Shown piece by piece: positions 26,399-39,768 of a stretch of DNA of 64,000 bases. How positions within the stretch are numbered: the first letter of the stretch is position 1; every line of letters starts with the position of its first letter. The translations under genes and the position numbers were made by a program. The stretch lies in NCBI RefSeq assembly GCF_000346465.2, contig NC_034016.1:20390442-20454441 (forward strand), written 5' to 3'. The notes beneath the pieces were generated by a model. That model saw only the letters and a program-made list of their open reading frames with translations, was not told the origin of the DNA and did no database searches. Origin of the DNA: Prunus persica. Taxonomy: Eukaryota > Streptophyta > Magnoliopsida > Rosales > Rosaceae.

Positions 26399-26904
26399 GC
26401 TCAAAAAATGAGATTGTTCCCAAGATATGCAGGTTTGCATTTCCCAGAGAACAATCACAAGAGGGAACATCAACTATGCAACCATCCTTTTTCTTTGAAA
26501 CAATTAATGATAATGGAATTTCAAACATATGAGACAGATGCAGATAATTCAACTCTATTGCACGCTCACCAGAAAAAGGGGTAACCCCACTTTACCACTA
26601 GAGGAATTAGAACAATAAAAACTGAAAATTTCAAGATTAATTAAACTAGAAACTGCTTAAATCAACAACTGAACTGACAAAGGAAACAGCAAAAAAGAAG
26701 GGTTTGCATAGTCATAATAGTAATCACCCAATATTAGATCCATACAAAAATTAACCTTCTCAAAGCATCTCTGATTTCATTGTTGGGTAGCTAATTAAGA
26801 AGAAAGGGGAAAATAAAATTTCATTTTAAAAATAAAGTGCAGCATAAAATCAAATCTAAACTAACTTGGGATAAATTCCCACACAAGTAGGTGAAGTTTT
26901 GCAC

Positions 26905-27519
26905 CTACAGATGCCCAAGTCGAAGTTCCAAATCCACTTCCTCCTTGTGATCTTTGAAGAAACCCATGTCCAAGTCCAGCCTAATAATATTACTCTCTTT
27001 CTTCAGATCATCAACCTTGTTGAACTCATCATCCAGATCTTTTTGTGCAAACCCCTTCAATATTTCTCCGGCCTCATGATCCACAGCACCTCTCTTGCCT
27101 TTCTTGGGAATCAAATTAGGAACATGATTTTGAGGAGAGTTGTACTTGAATTTGGGTTTCTTGTTTCCATCTGTAGATGAAGTTGCAGACATCAAAGCCC
27201 TCAAAGAAGGAGAAAGCAAGGAGTGACATGATGAGTAATTGTGTGGTAAGCCCTTAGAGGATGAAAGAGAGGATGATGATGATGATGAAGAGGGAGAAAA
27301 ATAAGAGCTAGGGTTAGGGTTATGAGGACATATTTCTGAAGAAAGGCTTGGAGGGAGGAGTCTCAACCTAGCTCTGTCTCTCCTGTGGACATTCATATGA
27401 CCCCCAAGAGCTTGAGCAGACCTGAACTCTCTCTTGCAAAAGCTGCATGCATAATTTTTTGCAGCCCACGAAATATCACATAAATTTTCTCCTTCGAAGC
27501 TGAAGTTGATACAGTCCAT
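26905..27519 (-). CDS. Single C2H2 zinc-finger protein, ZFP10/ZFP11 (SUPERMAN family) like, with EAR motif
   Basis: Intronless, 204 residues. Finger residues C25, C28, H41, H45 sit in [21 protein letters not shown], the SUPERMAN/ZFP10 signature (NVHRRDRARL follows). A Ser run lies around residues 75-90. The C-terminal EAR motif is VDLELRL, about 195-201, and a second hydrophobic patch IIRLDLDMGF lies just before it. Predicted nuclear repressor of growth or floral development by family; not shown here. The start at 27519 (MDCINFSFEG) fits the family. An in-frame ATG at 27579 would add 20 residues. It lies about 6 kb from the TAC1-like gene in the same orientation, but the two are too different outside the finger to be a recent tandem pair. 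Confidence 0.9.
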   Translation of the reverse strand: MDCINFSFEGENLCDISWAAKNYACSFCKREFRSAQALGGHMNVHRRDRARLRLLPPSLSSEICPHNPNPSSYFSPSSSSSSSSLSSSKGLPHNYSSCHSLLSPSLRALMSATSSTDGNKKPKFKYNSPQNHVPNLIPKKGKRGAVDHEAGEILKGFAQKDLDDEFNKVDDLKKESNIIRLDLDMGFFKDHKEEVDLELRLGHL

Positions 27520-27673
27520 TTTTCTTTCTTCCTCCTCTTTGATCGATCTTGAACTCAAATGGGCATTTCCATATGACACTTTTAAGTCCAGTCCTCCAGC
27601 CTAGCTACAAACATCAAAACAAATTAACACGTTATCCATGTAAAATGGAGAAACCCATCTTTTAGTTTCACAG

Positions 27674-27712
<39 letters not shown>

Positions 27713-29372
27713 CACTGATATTTCAGTGGGCTAAGACAGAAACAAGAAGCAGAAAATGCTCAGATCCTATTTGATGCATAGTGTGGTTGATGTGCAAAAT
27801 GCTGCTACTATATCTGGATGTTACTTAGCAATGAAAGTGTAGAAACTTAAAAGGTCAGTGTTTTAACTTTTTGCGAATTCTGGGGTGACATCTGCCAAAA
27901 TTTGCCTTATACCTGCAGACATATATACATGATGAGATGGGAAACTAGCTTAGCTAAGCTAGGGGCTTGTTATCAGTGGGAAATAGGAATATGGGAATAT
28001 ATGTAAAAGCATGAAATATATAAAAGCTCTCTACGTACTTGAGGGGGTGGGTGGGTGCACCAATTCGTATGAAGACTCTACAAAGATAGGAGTTTGTATA
28101 CATAAGAATTTATTTACATATATATTTGGAGTTAAAATGGAAAAAAGAACCAAAAAAATAATTCACAATTAGATGTTTTCCTGCAATTTAGTTTCGAAAC
28201 AACATTTAACTTTTTAGAATTTTTTGTTGTCAAATTTAACTTTTTAGATGACAATGTCTTATTTATAAAGGAATGTGATTCATTTGAAACATTTTCTTTT
28301 TTATTTAAATGCATTTAAAGTTCACAATTTGAAATCCAAGCTATAACATATGGTATAGGAAGCCTCTTATGTATATGCATATACTGCAGTATGGAACAAA
28401 GGAAAGCTTAGTAGATCGATGTTTCGGGATAGTTTTACTGAAATTGAGGTGGTTTCCCCTTATTTTTGCCTCTACCCTGAACCGATTTTTCATCGAAATT
28501 TTTACAAGAAAAAAATTGTCGTTTTTTCAATGGTTAATAACTTAATATATTAGGAATGCAAATGGCTTCGATCACTTGCATTTTCCTGCCAAATGTAAAC
28601 CAACAATGCAGGTTATTTAGAAGAAGAAAAAAACAACACATTTTGGCACTAGATTTTGCTTGATCTGAATACACACACACACACACACACTATTTGTAAA
28701 CGCCAAACACCACTATCTATGCTCAACCCCTAAAACCAACACCTTCAAGTTATCTAATAATTAAAGTTAATTACACTGACGGCCAATTAGCTAAAGGCCA
28801 CGTTGTCTGATTCATGACTAAAATGGTAAAGTAAGAAAGACCGAAAAAAAAAAAAAAAACAGAAAACGAAAAACTAAGGCAGCAAATACTTCTGCCCTTG
28901 GGCAATACATTGATAACGAACTCCTCATTAGCTTGCTGCTTCTTGTTAAGTGGTCTTTTGTGTTCTCAAGTTGAGATGGAGGTCCCATTACATTTGAACA
29001 AGATAAAAAGTACCGTCTACAAAGACAATGCAGAAGAAAATTAACTTACTCAAGAGAGTTTTATGATCAACATTTACGAACAATAAGCCCACGGCCGGTT
29101 ATCAGGGCAAAGTGAAATCACAAAGGATGTTAGTGGATGAGGTCAAACTACATTCTACTCTAAAATTTACTACATTTGACCCCTTCGCTAACACTACCTG
29201 ACTAAATGATCTACAGCTTCCTGAGAGAAATTTGTCGATCTATGATCCTGTATGAAGCATACGGGACGATATGTTCAAGTCTGGTGTCCTATATACAGTG
29301 CCAAAAGTCTGACGTTTTATGAGAGACCCATATCTAAGCAAGAAAGAAGAAAAATAATTAGAACAGGCTCCG
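27520..29372. other. Intergenic between ZFP10-like and myosin 3' end
   Basis: Promoter side of the zinc-finger gene, with a (GA)n tract at 27677-27710 probably in its leader or first intron, an (AC)n run at about 28672-28690 and a poly-A run at 28843-28859. The right part, 29240-29372, is probable myosin 3' UTR. No gene seen. Confidence 0.5.
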
Positions 29373-32300
29373 TCAGAAGAAGTCATCAAAAGCCCCCCCC
29401 TCCTTCTCACTTTCAGATCCTGCAAAAAGTATCATCGAGGGAAAAGGAAAACATAAAACAATGAAACAGAACTTATAAGTTATAAACATAACCATTTTTA
29501 TCAAAGTTGCAAGGAGATAACACGATGTGCAAGGAAATGATTTCTGAATTAGGGTATCTTTAGAAATTGAAAATATTCTGACAAAATCAGTTCTTTTCTC
29601 ACATAAAAAGAGGTGGCAACAAGCTGATCAAGATTGCGCTTAATTGCAGCGAAGTAATTTCACCATAGGAACACTACACATAATATCATTATTGTCTTTG
29701 GTACAATCAGTTACATAGTGGGATCAGTTGCACACTCACTTAGAAAATTGATGTTCCTTCTGGATTATAAAGTACATATAGCCAGAAAATCAAAATACAC
29801 ACAGCTAACTAACCTGAAACATCTCCGGCTGAAATGTCCTGAACTATGAGCTTGAGAGAATTGGTGCAGGGGGGAGAAAAATTAGCTGAGGTTGGAGTTG
29901 GAGCTGGAAAAGTAAAATCTGAGTCAGTGGATGAACATTCAGAGTTACTGGAAATGCTATCGGACCCTTCGTGTCTAACAAAAGGTCCTGCAGTTGTTGA
30001 ACTTGATTTGGATGCGGTAGATAAGATTGTTTTCAGTTCCGAAACTTGGTTTGACATGCAATATATCATCCTGAAACACACTAGATCATATCTAGAATTA
30101 GTCAACTGATTTATGAGCAGCTTTACAAACATCATCAGAATAATTGTAACTTTTCATATATGTAGAAATCTAAATAAGACAGAAGTAATGTTTGCATCAT
30201 TGAAATGCTGCCACTCTTTGGTATTCTCATGTCATTCGTTTTCTCAAAATGATTTTCACTTATAAACTATATATTGCAGGAAATACTTCAAACAAACAAA
30301 ATGGGTTAAACTGATGGGGCACACGAGCAAGTAGGAAATTGTGTTTTTTTTTTCAGCAGGTAAGACGCACCAAATCAAGCTATATAACCAAATTCATATA
30401 AAATAATCTCATTATTGCCATATGAAGAGAACCTTCAAATTTTTTTTCGCTATATGCAATTACAAAGCTTTGAGTTGCCCATAACAAAACCAAAATCATA
30501 TTGCTAATAATTTGACCTATGTACCCAGAGAAAAAGTATCTTATTTGATAGTCGAAAGTAATTTAGACTGGGAAACTCATTTCAATGACTGTGAATTGAA
30601 ATTTAAAAAAATAAAATAAAATAAAATAAATAAACCTATAAGACACTTCAAAATATATATTTTATTATATTCCTAACATATAAAAACTATATACTTAAAT
30701 CCTAATACAAGCGCTTAGAACTAGTCATATATTTCATTTGCAAATTACATCATAGATTCCAAGTTTGTCAGGTTCACAAACGAGCCTCTTTGACCCAATG
30801 GAAAGTCAACTTGATGAGGAAATACCATATTCAGTTCTATGTAATCCATGCACAAGATGAAAGGGAGAAATGAAAAAATGATAAGAGTATAATTCGTAAG
30901 CGCATCAACGAGTACTACCTGTTCAAAGAGTCCTGAAGTTGATATACTATTCTTTCAGTTTCCTCTAACTTTTTACGTCCTTCCTGACTTGATACCCGAG
31001 CTTCTACGTATCTCCTTTCACACTCATTGGCTCTTTGTTTTTCTGCTTGCAGCATGGCCTATGTGAAAAGAGATGGAACATTAATTTGTAGGTGCTACAA
31101 TTCCTAAACCAGTTTAAGATGAGAAAAATAACGGAACAAATCTAGAAGAATGGCAATTCCTAAGCTATTGGGTCAATAATCATTACCTTCAGATTTTCAA
31201 CTTCTGCAGTAAGAATTTTGATCTTTTCAGCATTTTTTTCAGGACTTGGGATTTCTTTGGTAATATCTTCAATTTCTATCTGTGAAACCAGAATTTTAGA
31301 TGACACGTCTGTTTCACCAACTTTGATTACATTACTTTGCACGGAGGACTCCAACTTTGTTGCTTCCACTCCTTTTGCCTTTTCCAATTCAGTCTGCACA
31401 AATTATCTAAACCTTTCAGTAAAAAGACTTGAAAGGGATTACCTAGCATGATGCTTCTGATTTTGTATGAAGTATAATAGTTGTTTGTCATTGATTTCTT
31501 TATGAGAATTTAAAAGCAGAGATATTTGCTGCAACATTATGGTTGGGCCATTGATTTCAGCATTTGGATCATGACATAGGAATTCTTTGAGAATAGGGCA
31601 TACTTCTTCAGTTTCTACCTGTATAACGAGACATTCAAACAACACATTTGTTTCATTAACTTTGCTTACATTAGCTTCCACAGAGGACTCCAACTTTGTT
31701 GCCTCTTCTCCTTCTGCTTTTTCCAAGTCAGTCTGCACAAATTATCTAAAATTTTCAGTAAAAGAACTTGAAAGGGATTAGCTAGCATGATGCTTCTGAT
31801 CTTGTAGATAGTATAATAGTAGTCCGTACACTCATTTTGAGAACACTATATATATGTATGTATATATATACATATATATTGAGTTGCATTCACTCAACTA
31901 ATTAACGAAATACAAGATTCATTTTTGCCCAGAACTATGTTGAAGCAATTTTCCTGCATGTTTCTTTTGGTCATATTTTGAGGATATGAAAAAAAAAAAA
32001 AAAACAAATGCCACAGAGGAAGCTAGGTAATTACCTGAACAATAACTCTCGGCTTAGATTGCATTCTACATCTAAAAGCATCACGAGCAGCCATTGCTCG
32101 TAAACCTGTCTGTAGACAATTGAAGAGAACTCGGTTTTGAGATTTTCTTGTCAGGAATATCTGCAAATTCTTTGAGAATGTGAAAAGCAACAAACTATGT
32201 ATTATAGCGAAACAGGAAGCTGGTTCACCTGAATAATAACTGCCGCATTAACTCTATATCTAAAAGCATCACGAGCAGCCATTGCGCGTAAACCTGTCTG

Positions 32301-35004
32301 CAAGACAGTTAAGAGATCATGAATTTGAATCTTTTCTCGCCGGGCATTAAAACAAATTCTTGGGAAATGCAAAAAGCAACAAACTATGTATATATCAAGT
32401 TAGCAACACAAGAAGCTGGGTAATCACCTGAATAATAATTGCAACCTTAACCCTATATCTAAGTTCATCACGAGCAACCATTGCCCGTAAACTAGTCTGT
32501 AAGACAACTGAAGAGAACAAGATTTTGACATAGTCTTTTCTCGCCAGGCGTTTACGTGCAGTCTTCTGAATTTTAACTACAGCATTCACCCGCTTCTTGA
32601 GCTTATATAACTTGCGAGCCAATTCTCCTGAATCATAACAACGATATACTTGTGAAATAGTATATAGAAAATTCTAGTATATGCAGCCAATTATAAAGGT
32701 AGTTAGTATACATAGCTGATAAGAGCACTAACTGCCAGGGTAATGGAAAACTACATAAATGAATAAGGGGGATGGGGATCACACTGTAACCAAATCCTTC
32801 AAAATACATTCAATCAGCTGAAAAAATTCAGGATTTTGCCTTTGAAAAAAAGAGGTAAATAGGCTTTCCCTTCTTTTTTGCACTCACCTCTGCAAAATGA
32901 TTGTACACAAATAGAAGCCTCCCGTATAGAAACGTACTTTCTACGAGTAATACGAGTTCGGCCTCGCCTTTGAATCACATTAGCTGAGTCGCCAAGCATG
33001 AGTGTTCTCTTTGCATCTAGCTCAGCCATCTGACCAGCTCTTAGGAAAACCATTGTTTTCCCTATCTGGAAAAAAACTATTTACAACTTAGTTGAATATA
33101 TATGATGTCTTGTGAAAAACACCCAAAAAAAAAAAAAGATATCTTGCAAGTTAAAGACATAATATTTAATTTTGATGTGATTTTTCAGACTGGCCCTATA
33201 AATAGGCCATGAAGCAGCTGTTTTGAGGAAACTTCATTATTGAATTACAAAAGAATTTTCAGTCTTGAGTTTCTATCTTTCCCTCCTCCCTCTTCCGTTC
33301 CCTCTTCTTTTTGTTATTTTCATTGGGTTCCGCATCATAGCTACTTCAGTCAACAATAGTCATAGGTTAGGAGCTTGCTTTGCAATTGTGGTTTACCAAC
33401 AAGGCGAAGCCAAGTAGGAGTTTCAGAAATTTCTGTTGTGAATCTTGTGTCTGTCAACATAAGAGTGATTGATACGAAGTAATGGTTCTTATTACCTGAT
33501 AATCTTTAAGCCCCATCTTCTCCAGAATCTTTTCGCAGGCTTCGTTTTCAGGAAAGCTGATAATATAGGCATTAAGTTCAGAAATGGGAACATAACCAAA
33601 ACATCCATGAATAAGCAGAAAAGCGAGCAACAATATGGAAGATAACAATGTGACAACATTAAAAGTGAAAGCATAAGGTGGCACTTACTCCATTTTTAGA
33701 ACCTCAGGGGCCAGGATACGAAATCGAGTTAAAAATTCAAAAAAATTCCTGTAAGTAGGGTATCCTGCACATTTTATTCGGACTGCCTCTAAAACACCCT
33801 ACACAAATAACAAAGTATAAATGCCACCAATTGATAATAAGTAATAGTACTGTACACACAGTTCCCGTTGTACTTACACCAGAATGTAGTTGTTGCACGA
33901 CATTGATATTCTCAAATATTGCAGGCTTTAGGACATTATTTGGTTTTATACATCTAATGTAATGTGGTTCTGTAGCATTTAGTGTTTCCATCAAGTGTTG
34001 GAGTTGTTGCTGCATCAATAAGGTCAGAAATTAAGTTTCACCTTTCTGCAGTAAATTGTTTCGACACATGGAATAATTTGATAATAATTTCTTGGGCAAA
34101 ATCCAAAACAATTGTAAGCAATTTTCTTTCTTTCTGAGACCAGAATGGTAGACAAGAAGATAACCAGAATAGAAGATACCTTAAAACGAGAACTGATAGA
34201 TGAGAACTTGGAAGATTTGGCCGCCTCCTCAGTAAGTGAAGGGAAAAGGCCTGCTACGAAAGAGCATTTTGAGGCACTCAACAAATCTCGATGCTCTGGA
34301 ACAATATAGTCTTTATTTTTGTCTAGAAATTGATCAGACTGATATTGTACCTAAAAAAAAGCAAAAATAAGTGAAGATACTTCAGTGGAAACCACAGTAC
34401 AGACGATGCATTTCAGAACAAAATACAATAACCAAGCCCACCTCTCCTGCATAATGAACAATGGTGAAATCTGAGCGGGTCAGTTTTGGCTTGATGAAGC
34501 GTTTGTTATCTTTGAATGTCTGATACAGCTTTTGAGAAAATGTGTCATGAGTTGATTTTGGAAACATGCTGTAAAGAGATAAAGTTAACCCCCCAAAAAA
34601 AAAATTCTGATTAGACAATGGTTGGATGTGTCCTTTTTCCATCTAATTGTGCAAAGAACTAAAGTTTTATAAAAACGTTTCATAAAGGATATTCAAAGGA
34701 TTAGATGGCCATCAATAAAATATCTAATTGATTAACTTGGTGGGCATGAAAAGCAGGGCCAGAACATTTAATGTAATGGTGGAATCCATACTTGGATTAC
34801 AAATTTACACTGAAAACAACAGTTAATGGATAAAATATGGAGCAGTTTCTGGATTTCATACAAATCTGGAGATATACTATTCATTTAATATGAAGTACCT
34901 GAGCAGGAACCTCTGTGTGAATGTGTTTGTGTGTCATTTCAGTCAAGAACATGGGGATTTTACCATCCTAACTTCACCTAATGAAGCATTTGAGCAGGAG
35001 CTTC

Positions 35005-35052
<48 letters not shown>

Positions 35053-38000
35053 TGCAGCCAAGAATGAAGAGATGTTCATACCAAGCTTCATCAAGCAGAG
35101 CAATAATTCCACCTTTTTTCTGCAGAAGCGCAATCAATTAGTTAAATTGTGATGTGTGGATATAGATGATTCAGTATATTACTTTCTCACAGTTTAACTG
35201 CTGAATGAACAGATCAGCAATACACAAAAATGAAACCACGACAGTAGATTCAATGTACCATTTGGAAACACATGCAGAGTTTCACCAATTATTAGTATTG
35301 CTTGAAAGACATTCTGGCTCCAGAATAGGGGATACAAATCAGCAAACATGAAGTCCCATATATATGATCATTCATAAGGACTAACATCATGAGTGATGCA
35401 TGATGCATCAAAGGAAAAGGGACAAGTCATTGCTTTTAGAATAATTTAAAGTTGGAAACTTAAAGGTTATAACATGTCGGCTTCGTGTCACCTCCAATGG
35501 GGACAGACTTATAAGAGTTTACGAGCTATGTAAGTGCTTTTCTGTTTACCAGTTCACATGAGAAAACATTAGAGGGAGGGAGGGGGATGGGGAAAGAGAG
35601 AGAGAGAGTGAGAGAGTGTAAGAAGACCTGTTCAATGAGATCCAGGACGTCTTTATTATCAACAAATTCTATGTAGCTCCAATCAATTTCCTCTCTAGTG
35701 TACTCCTCTTGTTCCGACTTGAATACATGCTGAATCACATCATAACACTTAGATGGTACATTGAAAAGAATGACTAAAAACTCAAGTTTTCAAGTATGAC
35801 TAACCTCATACCTTGTTGAAATGTTGTTGCAGCTTTTCATTAGTGTAATTAATACAGAACTGCTCAAAACTGCATTAATGGAACATAACAAGTTAGGACT
35901 AAGAATAACGTAGTGGGATTCAAGCTAAATTAATCTGGGATCCTCCTTTCTAATTATTTGTAGCTGAGTAAATTCAGATTCAGCAATATCCTGAGGATTC
36001 CCAAGTACCTTAGTGCAGGTCAGAAGTTCACGCCACCTGATGCTAGGTAGTATTAGGTCTTCTTATGCATACCAAATATGGATGAGAATGTATTTTTGTT
36101 TATGCTAAATGCATAAAACACAGAACCCTTCCCAAACATATCCATGCATTCTAAATTTTCGGCAATCAATCATTACCTGTTAGTTTTAAAGCTTTCAAAA
36201 CCATATATATCAAGGACCCCGATCAGACATTTTGAGCTAGGGTCTTGTCCAATTGAGACATTGATTTTATCCACCAACCTGGACATAAAAAACAAACAGA
36301 AAAACCAATATTGTTCTTCATTTCCACAGTAAGCAGTTTAGTAAAAATGATTCAGAAGCTAGCATCTTACCAGTCAAACAAACGAGAGTATATAGTCTTG
36401 GCCAAACCATCTCTGCTAACTGTTGCGCCATGGGGATCAAGACTTCTTTTAATAATTTCTTCAGGAGTAACCATTACACGCTTACACAGTGCATCTTCCA
36501 GTGCACGAGGATTACACCTGATATACGAATAAGACATATGAAAACTGCACTGTGATTGACCAAAAAAAAAAAGAGAGTATGAATTATGTCTAGAGCAAAG
36601 CTTGCGTCGCACATTAGAAGTTCTGCTGTCATTTGAAGATGAAAAAGGGATTCATCATTTTTCAGAACAGATGAATCATTATCTTCCCCATTGGCAAAAT
36701 CAATATTACCAAGATGAAGAATTGCAGCAACAACACTGAAAATAGCCTCCTGAGAGAGAGAGAGAGAGAGAGAGTTATTCCCAGATTTTCTATGCTTAAC
36801 TTAGCATTAAACAAATGCAGATTTAAATCAAAATAATATACCTGTTCTACTACACTTATTCCAACAACATCCATGGCTCTCCTTGTGGAGAGATAATTAT
36901 GTTCATCACTTATACCATCCAGTTGATAGCAATTTGATTGATTAAGATAGTGATATGACTTAGGATCTCCCAACTTATACTTCTCTTTTTCCTGATATGA
37001 CTTGAAATCTGTCAACCAGAAATTTTGTGAAATATCAAAAATATTCACTGAAGTAGAAAACTGAGCTATGTACCTGTTCCGGAGCAGCACAAAGGAGATA
37101 AAAACAGTGATAGTTACGCTCTAAATCAGAAATTTGGCAAACACGAGATCGCTCTAAGAGATAAGTTCTGATGGCTGCCCCCGATATTCTACCACGTTTA
37201 TCAAATTGAATCTCAACAAATTTCCCAAAGCGGCTGCACCAATATATTCCAGAGAACAACAGTGGGTACAGAAACTATTTAGGAAATTTCATTGTCTGGT
37301 ATAAAGATTTAGAAATAGATCATGTAGATCCAAAGACATGCCAAGCGTATTTTATTCAAAATATATTAAACAAAACAGTACCAACAGCAAAAACAGCACC
37401 CAAAAGAAAAAAAAATTTCTCAAAGCATTTAACAATTTCTCACCTGGAATTGTTATTCTTAACAGTTTTAGCGTTACCAAAGGCTTCAAGAACTGGATTT
37501 GACTGCACCATGTCAGTTACAACAACAAATTTTTTAGAAGGGTACAAGTTAAAACAATAAAAGAAATATTACACAATTCAGAAAAAATTAATTAATTAAA
37601 AGATTGGCACTTAACATCATTTTCTTTAGTGATGGGAAAGGATATTTATGCAAGGCTTCAGATCTCATTCTACCATTAAATAAAAACGTTAGCTACAGTA
37701 ATATGGTTTCAGCTAATCAGCTTACTTCTAAAACTTGTTGTTCAACAGTCCGTCCTTCAGCTGCAGCATTTCCGCCCAAATAGGCAAGGTAGCGCATAAG
37801 CATTTTAGTTGTTTCAGTCTTACCAGCTCCGCTTTCCCCACTAACCAGAATAGAGTTGCTTTTACCCTCATTAATCATTTCCCTGGTTAGATTTGGAAAA
37901 TTCAGTAAAGTAACTGCATCATCTTTTAAGGAGGAAAAAGTAGGATGCAAAAGAAACACAGTTCACCTGTATGCAGCATCGGCTATTGCAAAAACATGAG

Positions 38001-39768
38001 GACCCAGTTCTCCAAATGGCACTCCATTATACCGTTCCATCATAACAGTATCATACAGATGTGAGAGACTTTGGAATGGATTGATGGCGATGAGAATGTT
38101 TCCGGTGTAAGTCTGCCATGATGTCAAAGTATTATAACAGAGACGCCCAAAGCTGCAGTGATTAATCATTTTCTTCACCAGGGTGTACATTAATTGATCG
38201 AAACTATAGCTAAGAGAAATCTTACATAAATTTCATTGCTCTCATATCTAGTTGCCAAATTACAAAGAACTCCAGGTTCATGCAAGTATGATAGCTTAGT
38301 CATGTCATCAACTCCACCAGCAGGCATATCCATATCCTTTGGATATATTTTTGACACCTTTGCAACGACCTGACCAATATGAAAGTAGGTCGGTTTAAGA
38401 AATAGACAAACTGGTATTTCAATAAAGCTGCATATGAAATGAATTTTGGCACTTGACTTAAGGGGTCCTTTTTTCTATACAAGAAAACTCCTATAAGAAG
38501 AGATTTTCTGTCACTCCCAAAGGGGTAACAGAACTGCATAAATTACTGCAGAAACTCAAAAATATAACAAGGATCATATGCTTATGTAATCTTTCAGGAT
38601 CAGGAGAATATAAAAAATCATATAGAAGTAGGAGAGGAGGAGGAGAAGGAAAACTGATGGAAAAAGGGGAAAGCCACATTGATGCGGACACATCCAACAC
38701 TAAACAGCAGGTCCGTTTTCTTCTTAAATAACATCTTTAAATTTCAAAGGAGAAACAAGAATCATGCAGAAAACTCCTGCAGAAGCTTGTTTAAAGAGTA
38801 GTGTAAGGCCATTTTCTGTAATTGTTAAGAAAAGGCTTTCGTACTTGAATTCCATTTCTTAACTCTGTATCTTTAGTTAGCCAAAAATACAAAAAAAATA
38901 AGAATCACAAGCTTGAAACACAAAATTTGGCCTCAAAACTGCTACTTTTTATCCTATGACCCAAACATGTACTAATCAAACAAATTCCAACAAAGATAAT
39001 GCACCCAAAATTCTTGAAACCGAAACCAGAAAAATAGATTGGAAAAATGTTGGATTTAAAGACAAATGAATAAGACCAAAAGATTAAGATTTAAATAATA
39101 ACAACTCTTCCAACCATAAAAAAAGATAATAACAACTCTGTACCTTATTCCCATTACTAATTTGAATTTCAGCATCCTCTCCCTTAATATTTATTACTTC
39201 TCCATCAATCCAAACTAATTCTGGATTTTCAACCCAAATTTGAGAACCAACAACAATGGTCACTGGCTTGCCCTGCAGCAGTTGAAAAAATTTACTACAT
39301 TATCAGTTCAATGCCTTCTTTTCCCTTTCAGTAAGCAGTGAAAAGCTGGAATGTTAGTAAAAGTAGCTTAAATCTCTTTTGCTTTCATAATATGTACCAC
39401 AAATAGTAAGCTATACATGTTCAGTAGGTACCAAGAAAAAAAAAAAAACTCATGGGATCTCATAATTTAGCGCCAAAGTTTTCAATATAAAAACCACTTA
39501 GGCAGTCTTCCTAATGACTATATATGTGTGTCCATGTAGCCTATTTCCGAATGTATACTAAAAGTTTGAACAATTACTTGGAAACATCAAACTTTCTACC
39601 AAATTTCTTAGATGCAAACCTCCATCTGTACTCTATTTTTCTCAATCTAAGGCACCTAATTCTCTATTTTTCTGTGAAAAAATCACATCAGGAGCAGCAT
39701 TTGCCTTTACTGCATCTTCATGGAAAATTCACATATATAAACGAGAAATATAAAACTAAGTTTACCAT
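29373..39768 (-). CDS. Class XI myosin heavy chain, short-tailed
   Basis: Actin motor for organelle traffic and streaming. 28 exons, all phases closing: 39768-39766 (ATG only), 39272-39144, 38369-38226, 38112-37967, 37882-37726, 37502-37444, 37233-37074, 36991-36842, 36749-36613, 36517-36371, 36278-36177, 35869-35812, 35729-35628, 35119-35082, 34568-34442, 34350-34180, 34009-33878, 33798-33689, 33556-33496, 33065-32888, 32627-32428, 32297-32229, 32109-32035, 31732-31619, 31393-31187, 31058-30919, 30070-29814, 29419-29373. About 1139 residues against about 1500 for typical XI members. SH3-like N-terminus ([18 protein letters not shown]), P-loop GESGAGKT 156-163, switch I NNNSSRFG 209-216, switch II DIYGFE 434-439, six IQ-like segments, a short coiled coil, then a Ser/Thr/Pro-rich tail ending in GGAFDDFF. 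No globular DIL/cargo domain follows. The last two IQ exons are copies of IQ4. Use of the exon at 31732 is inferred; skipping it also keeps frame. Confidence 0.9.
31395..31830. repeat. Tandem duplication of coiled-coil exon and flanking intron (period about 339)
   Basis: The segments starting at 31393 and 31732 both read, on the gene strand, AATTTGTGCAG then ACTGA(A/C)TTGGAAAA. They encode [19 protein letters not shown] and [19 protein letters not shown]. The intron behind each copy also matches (GATGCTTCTGAT near 31450 and 31790). The second coding copy has diverged after its first 38 codons. Confidence 0.85.
32034..32560. repeat. Tandem triplication of the IQ4 region of the myosin gene
   Basis: Three units begin at 32034, 32228 and 32427 (spacing 194 and 199). 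In each, the gene strand reads ...CAG then AC(A/T)(A/G)GTTTACG.GCAATGG. They encode [30 protein letters not shown] and [15 protein letters not shown]. In the gene-proximal unit the sequence before this CAG is exon ([17 protein letters not shown]). In the two later units the matching sequence has become the 3' end of an intron. Confidence 0.9.
35006..35049. repeat. (TG)n microsatellite in a myosin intron
   Basis: A 44-base TG run just downstream (gene direction) of exon 35119-35082. Confidence 0.95.

Larger units (their letters stand above)
20824..26904. other. Long gene-poor interval with transposon remnants
   Basis: About 6 kb without a supported gene. It contains the TAC1-like promoter side, a SINE-like element at about 21438-21545, a MITE-like element at about 23641-23935 and a GA microsatellite at 26352-26398. 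The remaining small ORFs (for example 22793-23074 and 25142-25483) have no domain, include homopolymer runs and look like chance. Confidence 0.5.
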
